The position numbers were made by a program, and so were the translations under genes. This document shows, piece by piece, positions 34,654-47,817 of a stretch of 64,000 bases of DNA (positions are counted from its first letter, which is position 1; each line of letters begins with the position of its first letter). This DNA is from Punctularia strigosozonata HHB-11173 SS5. Taxonomy: Eukaryota > Basidiomycota > Agaricomycetes > Corticiales > Punctulariaceae. The notes beneath the pieces were generated by a model. The model did no database searches, was not told where the DNA came from, and worked only from the letters and a program-made list of their open reading frames with translations. The stretch covers positions 685,273 to 749,272 of the forward strand of contig NW_006767447.1 of NCBI RefSeq assembly GCF_000264995.1, read 5' to 3'.

Positions 34654-37600
34654 CTACTTCGAACCTCCGAATCCGGCGAAAGAGAAAGGGAGCTTCGGTC
34701 CCGGGCTCACATTCGGGGCACCGTTCGTTGCCGGCGTAGGGCTTGCGCTCGGAGACTGGCTCGCAGCCCTGAACTCGGCTACGAGTGACGTCCTCGGCGG
34801 CGGCGCCGTAGGCAGCGGGCCCCAATCAAACGTGGGCTTCGGCGGCGTCTGGGCAGAAGGAGTGGGAGCTTTGCGCAGCTGCACGGGTTTCTGGTGGTGT
34901 TTGGACGCGGAGCTACGCTGACGCAACGAGCCGCCGGAGGACGGGCTGTCGTCGGTTGCAGGTATATCGAAGGCGGGGAGGGACCAGTCGGGCGTCGCAG
35001 GAGCCGCGGAGCTCGATCCCGCGCCGTTTGGAGTGAGGGAGAAGAGGCCAACGGGGGTCGACGTGGCGGCTCTAGGCCCTGGGGTGCTCGGAGCAAGGGA
35101 GGGTTTTGCGGGAGAGTCAAACGCGGTGGGTACGGCGACTGAGGGAACGTGCACGGCGGTAGAGTTCAGGAGCGGCTCGCGCCTTGCCTTCAGGAGGGCG
35201 CTCTTGAGCTTCTGGGCAGAGCGTTCCGCATTCAGCGCAGCGGCTGTGGTAGCCGCCACGTCGGGCGTCACACTGAACGCTCGTTGAGGCGTGTCGGAAG
35301 GACGCTTGTCACGCCCGGTGAATCTGGCTTCAGAACGCCACGTCTTTCCGCCCAGGTCAAGCTTGGCCACGCGTGACGAGAGACGGGTGACGTCCGCGGC
35401 TTGCTGCTCAATGGCAGCTTCGATATTGCGATACGTGCGATTGATCGTGTCCAACGAAGGCGGCCGGAAATGAGGTTTGCCCGTTTTCATTTCGTTCAGC
35501 TTCTTCTTGCACTCAAGCAAGTGGTCCTCGAGTTTTTGCAAACGATCCCGCATGGTCTAGACATGGCAGGACGGCCCGTGAGCCGTTTGAACGGAGAATC
35601 TGGTATTTCGTAACGTACCCGAATATCCCGTCTCAGGCGACTTTGTGTTTCCAGGTGCTCTGGGCCCAGAGTGCGGATTTTGAGCATCCTGGCGAATTCT
35701 GCATCGGTACTCGCTCTACTGAACCGAGCAATCTCCTCCTTCTTCGTGTTCACTAGAACGGACATGTTGCAGGGAGGTAGGACACATTGACATCTCGAAA
35801 TGCGTACCTTTCAGCATATCACTTTCCAATCGGCGGATATCGTCTTCGATTGCAAGTCGGCGCTCTTTGATATCCTTGATGTCAGTTCGCACGCGGCGCA
35901 TAGTTTGTCCGAACAATGACAGATCGCCGAGACTCCACTTCGCCGCTGTTGCGAGGTCGGCAACATTCCTCGAACCGCCCACTGGCTTTTGCAGCTCGCT
36001 CTTTCTCTGCAATGTCGATTTAGCCAGCACACGTAGCTATTTCCAAGGGTCAAGACACAAGACGTTCGAAAAAGCTTATAAAACGTACGTCTTCGAGCTC
36101 CTTCGTCAAAGTCAGGTAAAGATACGCGCACTCCGCCTGCATACCCTCTTCCACCGAAGGTGGTTTCGCCTCTTGTATCGTGGAAACAGGGGCAACGAAC
36201 GGTGTAGGAACGCTCAGAGATGGCGTTGGCGCGCCACTGAAAAAGCCTCCGATGGGCGGCGTAGCCACCGTCGTTGGCTTCAAATTGGGAATGTTGAACG
36301 GCGCTGAGGCTTGAGAGGGCGTAGGAGCAAACGCGGATATCGCAGGGCTGATGGGTTTTGAGAATGGGCTCTGCACTGCGGGTGGTGTTGTGGCAGGGAA
36401 TCCAGAGAATGCAGGCAGTTTAAGGCCACTGGCAGGCGGTGTAGGCTGAGGGATAGTTGGACTTGTCTTGGTGGGATCTGTGGAGGGGCTGGGGAATGAC
36501 AGAGGAGAGCTGAATATTGACGGCTTCGAAGCAGCTGACGAGGTCTTCGACGCAGAAGCAGGCAGGGTAGGCATAGCAAAGCCTCCGGCGGCTGGTTTAG
36601 GCGACGGTGATTTCGGGGTGACAGGTTGTCCTCCAAGCGAACCGAAAAGCGGAATCTTCGGCGGTGAAGTGCTCGCAGCAGGAGTGACCGGCCCTCCCGG
36701 TAGAACACCAAAGGGTGTTTTCGGAGATGCTGGTTTTGGCATGGAGGATGGCGAGGTGAACTCAGGAGATTGCTCGTCTTCCTTAGTTGCGTTAACCACA
36801 GGCGCGTTGGCCAGCGGGGAGCTGCGTGCTGGACGCGTCGTGGGCTTTCCAAGGCCAAGAGTAGGACTCTTGGAAGTTGAATCAGGAGTAGCAATCATGG
36901 GGTTGATAGGCGTCGGCGCTGCGATGCTCGGCTTCGAGGCAACTTCTCCTTGCTTTTCGGGGGAACCTGGTGGTGTAGTTGTAGACTCGGTCGCCGAAGA
37001 TGCTGGCGCGCCTTTGGGGGCGTCGGGCGTAGCAAGAGGTGCAGCAGGTTTAGGAGTAGGTGACCTTGATTTTTCCTTTTCAGGGGTAGCCGGAGCGGGC
37101 TCCTGTTCCGTGCCTTTGCTCTCTGCCGCAGGCGTGACGGTGGTACTTGTTTCCGGCTCTTTCTCGCTTTCGTCTCCGTTTGGAGGTGACTCGCTCCCAG
37201 ATCCATCGTCGTCATGTTCGCTCGGCACGTACTCAGAGCCTTCCTCGTCGCTGAAGTCTTCTGACACGAATGATCCAGTGTCATCCTCCACGGTAGGTTC
37301 GCCTGCATCACTGCCTTCGGCATCTTCTTGCTCGGGGCGAGAAACCTCGCTAAATGCAGAAATCTGCGAGTCGGCGAGAGACACGTCTGCGAAGGACGAC
37401 TGTGCAGACAAAGACGAGTCCGGTCTTGCATCTTTCTCCTTCGTAGGAGACGCAGCCGGTTCCTTACCCTTCCCAGTAAAGTCCTTGCCCTTCTCTGCCG
37501 ATTCCTTGTTCTTGTCTGTGGGCGCTTTGGTCGGGGTTTCCAAATCCCCCGCCTTTTGACCTTCCTCAGGCTTCTTGGAGGGTTCCCCTTTCGGAGTCGT

Positions 37601-40600
37601 CGAGGCGACGCTGGCAAATGCTGACGCAGGTTTCTTCGGGGACTCGTCCTTCGCGCCCTCTTTCAACATATCCGAGAATGACTTGCCTGACCCGCTGCCC
37701 ACCTTCGCAAAGGCGCTCGTACCGCTGAACGCGGCAAACCCACCCGTAGCCGGGGGATCAGTCTTCGGTGTGGTCGTCGTGGGCGTGCCAGGCGAGGCAA
37801 ACGCGGATTTGCCGAACGCAGACGTCGGCCCGTACACCGGCGTCGTGCTGGGATTAGATCCGGTGGGCTTTCCGAACGCAGACGGCGTGCCGAACGTCGG
37901 CGTCGTGCTCGCGCCCTGGGCTGGCGGCGTGCTCGGCGAGAACGCGGATATCGGCTTGAACGCGGACGGCGTGGTCGGCTTGGGCGGACTGAAGAAGGGA
38001 GAATCTTTATTGACCGCGTTTCCAAAGGCCCCGAAGCCCTCTGATGGCCTCCCGAACCCGAATCCTGGAGATGTGACCAAGTTTCCGAACGCGCCACCAG
38101 TTGTCGCCGGCGCGCTGCTCTTGAATGGCGAGGACAGCGGGGTAGCGGTGTCCGCAGGTGGGGCGGTAGGTGAACCGGGGGAGTCCTCTAGCCCCGGCAC
38201 GGGGTTCGGTCGCGCCTTCACTGGCGTCTCGGTGGTGGGAGTTTCGGGAGACTTGGGTGCAAATACCGACGTAGGCTGACTGGGCGCAGCAGATGACGGC
38301 TTCGCGTCGTTACCACCACCGAACGCAGATTGTGGCTTTTCAGGCTCTGGCGGGGGAGATGCAAGGGGCTTGGCTTCGGTATTCTGGGTGGGTGTCGAAG
38401 AGAACATCGACTTCGCCTCCTGGCTGGGCCCTGTGGAAAACGCGGACGTGCCTCCAGATGCAAATGCCGACTTCGGCTGTTCCTGAGTATTGGCGGCAGC
38501 GGAAAACGCGGACGGCCCTCCCGAGGCAAACGCTGAAAAGCCCGTCTGCGCAGGCTTGGCACCCTCGCCCGCGCCACCAGTGTTAGAGGAGGCAGCAGCG
38601 GACGTGAACGAAGAGGGCGCGTTTGACGCGAATGCCGAAAACCCTCCACCCGTCGGCGCCGCCGCGGCAGGCTTGTTCTGCGCGGCGGCTGCAGAGAACG
38701 CGGACGTACCGCCGGATGCAAAGGCCGAAAATCCTCCTGTGCTGGGAGACGGACTGAAGGCAGACCCGTTCGCGGAAGGAGTCGAACCAAATGCAGACTT
38801 GCCGAATGCCGACTGCCCAAACGCACTCTGACCGAAGCCGCTCTGACCGAAACCGCTGCTCCCGAAGCTGGGGGACGATTTCGACGTATCGAAGGCGGAC
38901 TGGCCGCCTGCGCCGGATCCACCTCCAAACGCAGACGTTGAGCCGAAGGCGCTGGGCTGCGAGGGGTTCTGGCCCGGGTTCGAGAAAGCACTACTTCCGC
39001 TTCCGCCGAAAGCACCAAATCCGGATGCTGGTTTAATCGCGGATGCCCCAAACGCGCTCGTCGGTTGCTGCGTCTCCGCCGAGGGTTGTGCGTTACCGAA
39101 CAGACCCGTCGTCCCTGTGGTCCCACTCGGCTTGTCCCCACCGCTCCCTCCGCCAAGAGACAGTCCACCAAAGTCATCAGTGCTCATGGACGCCTCCGGC
39201 GCTATGGGCGTCGCGGGTGCCGCCGTGGCAGTCGATTGGGTCTGGGACCCAAAACCAGTCGCCCCGAACTTGGCCGCCCCGCCCTGGGCAAAGGCGCCGA
39301 ATCCGCCCCCGCCGCCGGAGTTACCGCCGAACGCCGACTGACCAAAGGCGCTCCCCGACGTGCTGGGTTGGCCAAAGGCACTACCAGTCGAGTGAGTTGA
39401 ACCGAAAGCGCCGCCGAGAGCGTTCGCCGAGCCGAAGGCGCTTCCTGCAGCATTGTTCGTCGACCCGAAGGCGCTCCCGGATGTGTTACTCCCCGAGCCG
39501 AAGGCGCTCCCAGATGCGTTGTTGGACGAACCGAACGCGCTGCCGGTGTTGTTCGCGGTACCGAACGCGCTCCCCGGTGCATTGTTCGTCGCGCCGAATG
39601 CAGACTGCCCAAACGCCGACCCACCGCCGGGCTGCGCAAAAGCCGCGAACCCGCCTCCCGTCGTTCCCGATCCAGATCCCGACGCCCCTCCGCCTCCACC
39701 AAACGCAGACTGGCCAAAGGCGCTTCCTCCGGCATTGTTCGTCGCCGACGAGCCGAATCCCGACTGTCCGAACGCCGACTGTCCGAACGCCGACTGCTGC
39801 TGCTGCTGCTGGCCGAAGCCCGACGATCCGAACGCCGACGACGTTGCGGGCTGGTTTGACGATTGTTGAGAGGCTACTGCGCTAGGCTGACGCGAGATGG
39901 GGAAGGCGGAGGGCGGTCCCATGGAGACTTCGGGGCCCTTCATCGGCTCCGGGAACGAGGATCCCGCGCCGGCGGAGAGCATACCCGGGTATGCCTTCCC
40001 GCTCGTGTTCACGACGTGCCACCCCAGGACAGTACCGTCGTTTGCGTACGCGTAGAGGATCGGGGTTGGTGGGAGGTCGGTCGACGCGCCATCGACGCCG
40101 ACGTGCGAGTAGGGCTCGGTGCAGGAGAAGTCGAGCTCGAGGCCAGCGACGATCGTGTCCTTCATTTCCCAATCGAGCGGCATCGTCGGCTTCGCGGTGT
40201 CCTCCAGGCTGAGGTTGTACCACTCATCGTTGTCGAGGCAGGCGATGGAGCCAATGTCGGACGAGGTGCTGTCCCCGACGATGAGCAGGAACTTGGCAGG
40301 CTCCCAGTTGCGGAGCACGAGCACAAAGGCGCCCGGAGGACGTGGGCCAAGCGGGAAGTAGGGCGTCTCGAGCTTGACGTCGGCGGCGGTGCTGGACTTG
40401 GCGTCGAGTGCGACGATGTAGTGGGTTTGCTCGGAGTCGGAAGTGAGTGGGCTGCCGGAGGGAGCGTAGATGGTGTGCAGCATCGGATTGGAGAGCCAGG
40501 AAGCGGAGATGACGCCCTTGCCGGCGGCGGAGGGTGGGGCCGGGATGGTGGACTTGGGCGCGGAGGGTGCGGTGGGAGCGAAGGTAACGATAGACCCTGA

Positions 40601-41448
40601 CTGGAGGCCGATGGCAATCTGTTTGCCTTTGGGCGACCAAGTGACTGCGAGCGTTGTCAGCTTTGAAAATTATGCACGGAGAAAGAGCCGCTTACGGGTT
40701 GTGGGAGTGGTCTCGGGTGTGCCTCCGCCCTTCCAACCCGCGACAGGCTCGAGCTTCTGCACGTCGATCACCTCGGCGTCCGTCTCGTGCAGCACAGCTA
40801 TCAATTCTGGTATGTCGCCAGGGTTAGGCACAATCTGGCGAGGACCGCCTGGTGCAGGCGATGGGAAGGAGCGGAGCGGTTGGACATCTCCGGAGCCGGC
40901 TGTGAGCAGGACACTTGCATCAAAGACGTGAACTTGGCCTTGCGTGGTTGAAACGACAAATCGAGAGTCATGGAGGGCGAAGACGAGGGTGGTAGGGGTG
41001 CCTAGGGAGAACGGGAGGGTACGGGAGGGTTGGATGGAGGTTTCCTCGTCCTTGCTGGTGGATAGAGTAGAGTACAACTGGGACACCGGCGAGAATACAA
41101 TTTCTATCATCGCTGATTAGTACGTGTTGCATCTAAACAATAAGAGAACGCACGAAACGCGCTCGATTGGCGAACTACGGCAGCGAACCAGCTCTTTGAG
41201 GTGGCGATGGCGAATAGTTGAGCCTTGCCAGGTAATACGTTGAGATCGAGCAACTCTCGCGATAGCCGTATCCTAGTACGTTTGTTGACAAGCTTATATG
41301 CGAGAAACTACACGAGTTGGACATGAGCAACTCCGGCACGTTCAAGGGATGCAAACGAAAGACGTACGCCTGCATCCTTCTCGGACGCCTCCTTCGATAT
41401 TCTCGCCACTTGAGGCTGCGGCACCGGCTGAATCTGCCATATACTCAT
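34654..41448 (-). CDS. NUP159: FG nucleoporin Nup159/Nup214
   Basis: About 2157 residues in seven exons (41368-41448, 41154-41307, 40696-41112, 36089-40644, 35808-36036, 35619-35752, 34654-35556), a multiple of three. The N-terminal beta-propeller (residues 1-500) includes NKRTRIRLSRELLDL, LFAIATSKSWFAAVV and ETDAEVIDVQKLEPV. A huge exon follows with dozens of SAFG, GFG and FG units, then a Ser/Pro/Thr/Glu-rich acidic stretch. The coiled-coil region (ADLATAAKWSLGDLSLFGQ onward) is where the fungal protein binds Nup82 and Nsp1. It sits on the cytoplasmic face of the pore and helps release mRNPs through Dbp5. The first ATG in frame is 41448; no earlier one occurs before a stop. Confidence 0.92.
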
Positions 41449-41707
41449 CGTACTCAATGTCTCCTCGTCGCCGAAGACGTCGTCGGACGGCTCGTCACGG
41501 TCGTCGCGCGGAAGAAGAGGTGACGGTTCAGAATATGAGTCCCCCCGCACGTGTTCGCGTGGTCGGCCATCGTCTTCTTCTCTGGCTTCTGATCATGACC
41601 CGTTCTGCTGTTCCGCTGTACCCTCCCTAGAGTAATACATGTCGCCCTAATTTTCCTCCTCCGTCCTTGACCGTCTGCACTACTCGCTGTGCCCAACAGC
41701 GAGCGCG

Positions 41708-44700
41708 ATGACCCCAGCGCCACTTGTCCTGCAGACCGACCTTGAACGCGACACCCATGGCCCGTTACCCGCGTTCAGCATGTCCCCGAATACTGCGACG
41801 AGCTCTGACACGTCCTCTCCGGTGGCACACGACCCTCGTCATAAAGCCGGTACGTAGATACTTTCTGGATCCATGAGCTCCCGCTGAACTGCGACAACAG
41901 CTAGGCTCAGCCTGACATCTCGCATCCAAGCGCTCCTCCCTCCGACGCCGCTGTTTGCTGCTAGCAGTAGCAGTCATGGACACTCGCCCTTGAATGAGAC
42001 AGGGATCGACGACGGGACTATACGCGCGCGACCGCGGATGAAGCGCGTCGTTCCACCACGCAAGTTCTTGAAGATACGCATCATTACCTGGAATATGCAC
42101 GAATCGTTACCAAAGGTACGTTCTGATCAATTCTCCCTGCTAGCACTACACTGACCATCGTGCATACGCATATAAAGGGCGAACTCGACGAACTACTTGG
42201 CGTAGTTAAAGACACATCGGAATCGTCTCCACCCGACAGCGACGACATCCCTTCTTTGCCAGAAGATGATGCTCATCCGTATCATATCGTCGTAGTGTGG
42301 GTCTATTTTCTTTGCAAAATGTGGTTAATCGGTCTGAATGTCATCAAGTGCCGGACAGGAATGCCCCAGCGTATCCGGCCTACCCATGGGCATCGGTGCG
42401 GCATTCAAGCCACGCAAGGATAAGGACAAACACAAGGACAAATCAAAGGACGCTGATAAAACCAAGCCACCTGACGCAAAGGATGGCGAACGAGACGAGA
42501 CCCCGCGACGTCGATCCCAGGAGCAGGATCCAGATGTTGATGCCTACGCGCACTCACCCGACCCCTTCTCGCTGCCGCTGGCAACGGTGCCCGGCCTCGG
42601 CTCGATCGGCCCCCCGACGGGATGGACGACCATCCTCGAAGACTGGTTCTGCAATGGCCTTGGCTCTTCCTCCTCGTCGCCCCCTCCAGACAGCGGTGCC
42701 TCGACCGTCGGCCCGCCACCTATGCCGACACGATCGCTTAGCACAGATGATGTCAATCCGCGCATGCGAGGAAACCCACGGACGCAGAGCGACGAACGCA
42801 ACGCGGAAAAGGGTCCTGGTAAGGGCCCGTACGAGCTCCTGATCAAGGAGCGCCTCATGGGCATCTACTTGGCCGTCTTCATCAAGCGCGACGTCAAACA
42901 CCTGGTCCGCGGCATGTCTAAGTCAGCCGTCACTACCGGTCTCATCGGCGGGCGCGTCGGGAACAAAGGCGGCGTCGGCATCTCGCTCAACCTCGCGGGC
43001 ACCACACTCCTCTTCGTCAACGCGCACCTCGCCGCTCACGGCGACAAAGTCCCTCTCCGCCTCGCCAACCTCGCCAAGATCAAGTCCGAGCTCGCCGTCG
43101 ACGACTTCCTCGCCACCGACGACCCGCGCGTGATGGCCGAAGACGTAACTGACCGGTTCGACTTCACCTTCCTCTTCGGCGATCTCAATTTCCGGCTGGA
43201 CGTCACCCGCCTCCATGCAGACTGGCTCATTGCCCGGCAGGAGTACGCGCAAGCGATCGAGTTCGACCAATTACACAACCTCATGCGAAATGGGCTCGCT
43301 TTCGTCGGCTTCTGCGAGGCGCCCGTCCGCTTCCCGCCCACGTTCAAGTACGACGTCCTCCGCACGCTCAAGAAGGCGAGTCGACGGCGGAAACAGTCCA
43401 AGCCGACCCCGCTCGAGCTCGAGCCCGGGTTGGAGGGCGTCGAAGAACAGGAAAAGGAGCACGAGGGCGATGCAGCGCACGGCGATGAGGCGGACGGCAT
43501 CAAGCCCGACGGCGGCGAGAAGGGCGACGGAGACCAGGACGAAGATGCCTCCGACGAGGACGACGCGGCCGGCGGCGAGGCGGCGTCGCTCTCGTCTTCC
43601 GCATGGATGTCCGTCCGGTCGAAGAAGACGAACCCGGAGCAGCCACAGCGGGACAAATCCGACCGGGAGGATGACTACTTCCAGTCGCTCGGCATCACTC
43701 CATCCCCTCCCCCAAGCGGTGGCACGCCCAACCTCAAAGCGCTTAGCACCACCAAGCTCGTCCACCGCATCTCGCTCACCGGCGCCGCGCACAAGGCCAA
43801 GGCGAAATGGCTCGCGCTCGTCACACCCGGGGCGTCGCCGCGCGTGCGCTCCAGCCCCTCGTACGCCCACAGCCATACCTCCATGTCCAGCGCAGGAGCC
43901 TTGAGCTCGTACCTCGGCGTGCACGCGGACCCTACTACCCCTACCTCTCCCGTCTTACCCTTTTCAAAATCACATAACATCAGCCACAGTACGCCGACAC
44001 TCAAGTCTCCCGATGGGAAACCGAAGAGCGCGCCGTCCGGGCTTGGGCTGGTACCTAAAGACGTCCTCGGAGGGGCACCGTCCATGAAGCGAGCCGTGTC
44101 GACCATGTCCGGATTGGAGGGCCATAGCCAGCAGCAGGACGAAGACCCTGATAAGGGCGTGTACGACAGCTCGAGCAAGAAACGTGTGCCGAGCTGGTGA
44201 GGATTCCGCTCACAGCCGCTGATATGTTACTGAACCATCTCTCAACCATAGGTGCGACCGCATCCTCTGGAAATCCACAGTGAAGCCCGAACCCGAACCC
44301 GACGAAGAGTCCAGCCTCGAGCCGTCCACGCTCAGCTCCTCCACCCGGCCGCGCACCCGCGGAGTGGTCGGGCAGATGCTCGCGCAGGCGCTCCGCCCGC
44401 TCTCGCTCCGCAGCCGTGCGCAGTCGAGCTCGTCTGTGAACACCGTCCGCACGCGCTCGGACGAGACCTGGACGCCGCACTCGGATCTGACGCCGAGCAC
44501 GCCCGGCGAGCACGCGCAGGCGGAGATGGACCGCCAATTCGCCGCGCACGCCCATGCGCAGCCGCCCACGACGCCTACGACGCCGACCGCCCGTGCGCTG
44601 TCGCACTCGCGCTCGATCGACACCATCCCCGGCGGCACAGCGCCGTACGGGGTGGGCCGCGCGCCGACGCTCTCGCGTAGCGCCAGCCACGCCGATTTTC

Positions 44701-45029
44701 AGCGACAGCGGCCGACCTCGACGGGCGTACCGCTGGAGGTATCGAAGACGGTAGCTGCGCCTCTCACTGCTGCTTTCATCCCACCTACCGCGCCGCGCCG
44801 GTGGAGGCTCTGGTCCATGCTGTCAAGCGCATCGCGGGACTCATCCCAAACCAACGTCACGCAGCCAGAAACTGCGGTCGAAGAGCCGCCGGAACCGGAG
44901 CCCCCAAGGCATCGCAGAGGCGACGTCGTTTGCCTGAATTATAACACCCTCGACGACCGCGGTATGCGGAGGCTCGAGGGCCGGAGCGATCATCGCCCTG
45001 TTATAGGCTGCTACGCTGTATATATCTAG
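41708..45029 (+). CDS. Inositol polyphosphate 5-phosphatase
   Basis: About 1033 residues in five exons (41708-41849, 41901-42115, 42178-42296, 42349-44196, 44252-45029), a multiple of three. All 5-phosphatase signatures appear in order: ITWNMHE (about 110), GQE (about 161), GGRVGNKGGVGISL (about 358), FLFGDLNFRL (about 436), FPPTFKYD (about 486), WCDRILWKS (about 774) and SDHRPV (about 1020). The enzyme removes the 5-phosphate from phosphoinositides such as PI(4,5)P2. Two long Ser/Pro/acidic insertions (about 280 and 215 residues) split the last three motifs apart. No SAC1, RhoGAP or PH domain is visible. A conserved family member with unusual insertions; catalytic residues are intact. Confidence 0.92.
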
Positions 45030-45275
45030 ACCAGCCGCATTTGTCTTTGTTGTGACACGTCCTTTCCGCATGCACGCATCTCTACCGCATTAGCACACTT
45101 ACACATACCGGATCTAATTTATTTGGCGCATTCCATCCTCACTGTATTCGCGTACAGCATCGCTCTCGTAATACCACACTCTTAGAGTGCTTTCGCGAAA
45201 GCGAAATGCGGCGTGACCGGTTCCTGCATTCGAGCATGATAGCGTACAGATCGTGTTGTGTACAACAAGAACCGT

Positions 45276-45813
45276 TCAGGCAGAGATGGTGACCTCGACC
45301 TCGACACCGGGCTCGAGCGTCGTGGAGGTCTGCGCAAATTATGGTCAACAACAAGTACAAAGGTCGTGGCAAGTGTGACGTACGATCTGCTTGACAACCT
45401 CCGAGGAAGCGTGCAGGTCAATGAGGCGCTTGTGGATCTTGAGCTCGTAGCGGTCCCAGGTCTTGGAACCCTCACCGCAGGGCTGGAGGTAGATGTCAGC
45501 ATCGTTCTGTGTTCCGGGACGAAGAGGTACGCACAGACTTCCGGGTGGTGATCTTCAACACCTTGGTCGGGAGGCGGACGGGGCCCTTAACGAAGAGCTG
45601 CTTCTCCTTCGACCTGTTGATCAGGTCGCCGCAGACTGCAACATAAATCAGTCTTTTAGAATGACGCCACGGTATCAGATATCAATGAAGCGTACACTTC
45701 TCCAGGTTCTTGACGTTGCTGGAGGTGAGGGTGATGCGGATCTTGTGGATCTTCGCAGCGGGCACCGCGCCAGCGGCATCGTATTCTTTTTCACCCTTAG
45801 CGACGTAACTCAT
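45276..45813 (-). CDS. RPS20: 40S ribosomal protein uS10 (Rps20)
   Basis: About 123 residues in four exons (45696-45813, 45535-45635, 45384-45482, 45276-45329), a multiple of three. Motifs: [78 protein letters not shown] and [11 protein letters not shown]. This is the universal small-subunit protein of the 40S head near the mRNA entry. A cytosolic housekeeping gene; frequent introns are normal for fungal ribosomal genes. The exon 1/2 junction yields Phe where most eukaryotes have Val (EKFCGDL). It follows from phase and a clean GTACGC donor. Confidence 0.96.
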
Positions 45814-46838
45814 CCTTGCAGCTCGGAGGTCAGAAGGTGACTAAGGGGCCTGGAATGAACGGTGAGCGACGATTCTGTATATCGAGCAGCGCGACGACAG
45901 ACCTGGTGTTGATGAAGGCAGGAAAATTAGAGTTTGACCTTTTTGGAATCATCTATCACGTGATTGTATCTCACGTTCCCTAGCTGAGAGCGCCTTTCTC
46001 TCTCGAGTCTCGTCAACGGAGGAGCTGCGGCTGCCAATCCCCGATAAAGCGTTCTAGCATGTTTGTACTTCAGAATTGGGCTTGAAATAACCGCATACGT
46101 GTCTAGGAATTGATCCATCGTTTCTAGAAATCTCATCAACGCAAGGTTATGGCGTTTTGCCATCTCAACATGGTCTCCCCAGTCAGACTCTCGATGTGCA
46201 ATGAAGACAGTCGTTCACTATTGCAGTCATGTCTCTGAGGAAGCTGTAAGGAGTGTGTGCGGTGTCCTTCCGCATGGACGATTGACGCCAGGCATTCTCC
46301 CGGGCACACTCCATGTACATGTCATCTGGGCTTCCTCGAGGCCGAGCATATTATCATTTGATTAACTGTGAACAGGCCCTCGATGTCGTGCTGGAGGCAA
46401 GATTAGATCACTGGCTAGAGAATATTGTGTCGCATTGGATCTCACTCTGGCGCGCTTGGAGTCTCTCGGGACATATCGTCTGGACAGACTTCAGCAAATC
46501 GCTGCGATTGACGTTCGTTAAACCGGCACGATGACTTGTATCTTACCTTTAATACACTCGCCTCGTCCGGTTCGGGTTTTCGGCCATATGCACATCGTGG
46601 TAACCACGTGGTACACAGATAAAATCGATCTCAAGCCAGCCGCTATCGGCTCAACCTTGACCTGAGCCCTCACAGTCTCCCTCTGCAATCTTAGACTAGC
46701 GTCAACGAAGGCCGAGTCAAGTTGATCACAATTATAACGGGAATAATGCATGTGAGCGACCAGTCACACTGCTATGCGGGTGCATTCGCGGATATCTTAT
46801 AACGACACATCGGCGCCGCCCTTTGAGAGGATCATCAG
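45814..46838. other. Promoter of RPS20 and intergenic region
   Basis: Includes the RPS20 leader. No coding frame with recognisable features is present before the F-box remnant. Confidence 0.5.
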
Positions 46839-47560
46839 CTGCAAGACACTGCCGAGCATGCTCAACGTGAGCTTGACGAAGAAATAAACCCGTTGCTAGA
46901 ACAAGTTCAGGCCCTTCTCACGCAAGTACGCGTGCTGCGCGATCCTCGTAATCACCTTGCACTGGTAGCTCGACTGCCTGCAGACGGCTCTGCCTTCCCG
47001 ATCCCGGCCACTTCCCACTCTTCCCGAAGAGTCACGCCTTCACTTTCGTATGCCGTTCCTGGCGCTCTCTCGCTCTTGACACCGCCATTCTCTGGTCCAA
47101 GGTACCGCGCATCGCGCCGGAGCTGACGCCATTGTTTCTTACGAGATCAAAGAAAGCGCCACTATCTTCCTGGACATCCGTGGACAATATATATATCAGT
47201 GCGATGATCAGGCCGTCCTGGAGGCTCTTGGCCATCTCCATCGAACGGAGAGCCTGACGTTCCACTAAGAGTCATGGTTCCATGACGAGCATGTAGGGTA
47301 CCTCACACGTCCTGCCCCACTGCTGGCTGAGTGTACCATAGAGAACGAACACTCCGATACTACACTGCCGCTCCCGGATCAATTCCTGGGCTTGTCTGCC
47401 CCTCGGTTACGTTATCTTCATCTCGACCGCGTGTCGTTCAAGTGGCAGATCCTACACTCCCCTTCACTGGTTGATGCTTTGACGTGCCTCGAACTGTCCT
47501 GGCTTCCCGCCGATTGCTTTCCTTCACCTCGGCAGTTAGCTCGTCGCACAGTACGTTGCG
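46839..47560 (+). pseudogene. F-box/leucine-rich protein remnant
   Basis: A decayed paralog of 16028-17654. The coiled coil (ELDEEINPLLEQVQALL, then LALVARLPAD) is followed by a deletion that removes most of the F-box. AFTFVCRSWRSLALDTAILW and LTRSKKAPL then appear in another frame. A further shift leads to RGQYIYQCDDQAVLEALGHL, an in-frame stop after SLTFH, and SAPRLRYLHL with FKWQILH. At least two frameshifts, a deletion and a stop rule out a functional product. Confidence 0.8.
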
Positions 47561-47817
47561 TTGGACGCAACACTGGACACAACGTCGAGCGCAACTCGTG
47601 TGATAAGGTACCATGAATATACTGCCAGTCTAAGAAGCAGGATTACGTATTGACTGTCGTGCAATAAGTGTACTGTGATACAGGGTGAACAGCAAAAACT
47701 TGCGAAACAACACCGGTGGTTACGTCTGACGGTCAATTCATTCTCGATGCGCGCAGGGGTACCATAGGTAGCCGAAGACTGCTGTCTCGGATCCGCCCGC
47801 GCGATTTCTCAACCATT

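Noticed and set aside
36468-40600. Long plus-strand open frames (for example 36468-37559, 39043-39885) opposite the nucleoporin
   Set aside because: They are antisense shadows of the FG- and Ser/Pro-rich coding exon of Nup159; no start, splice or domain support.
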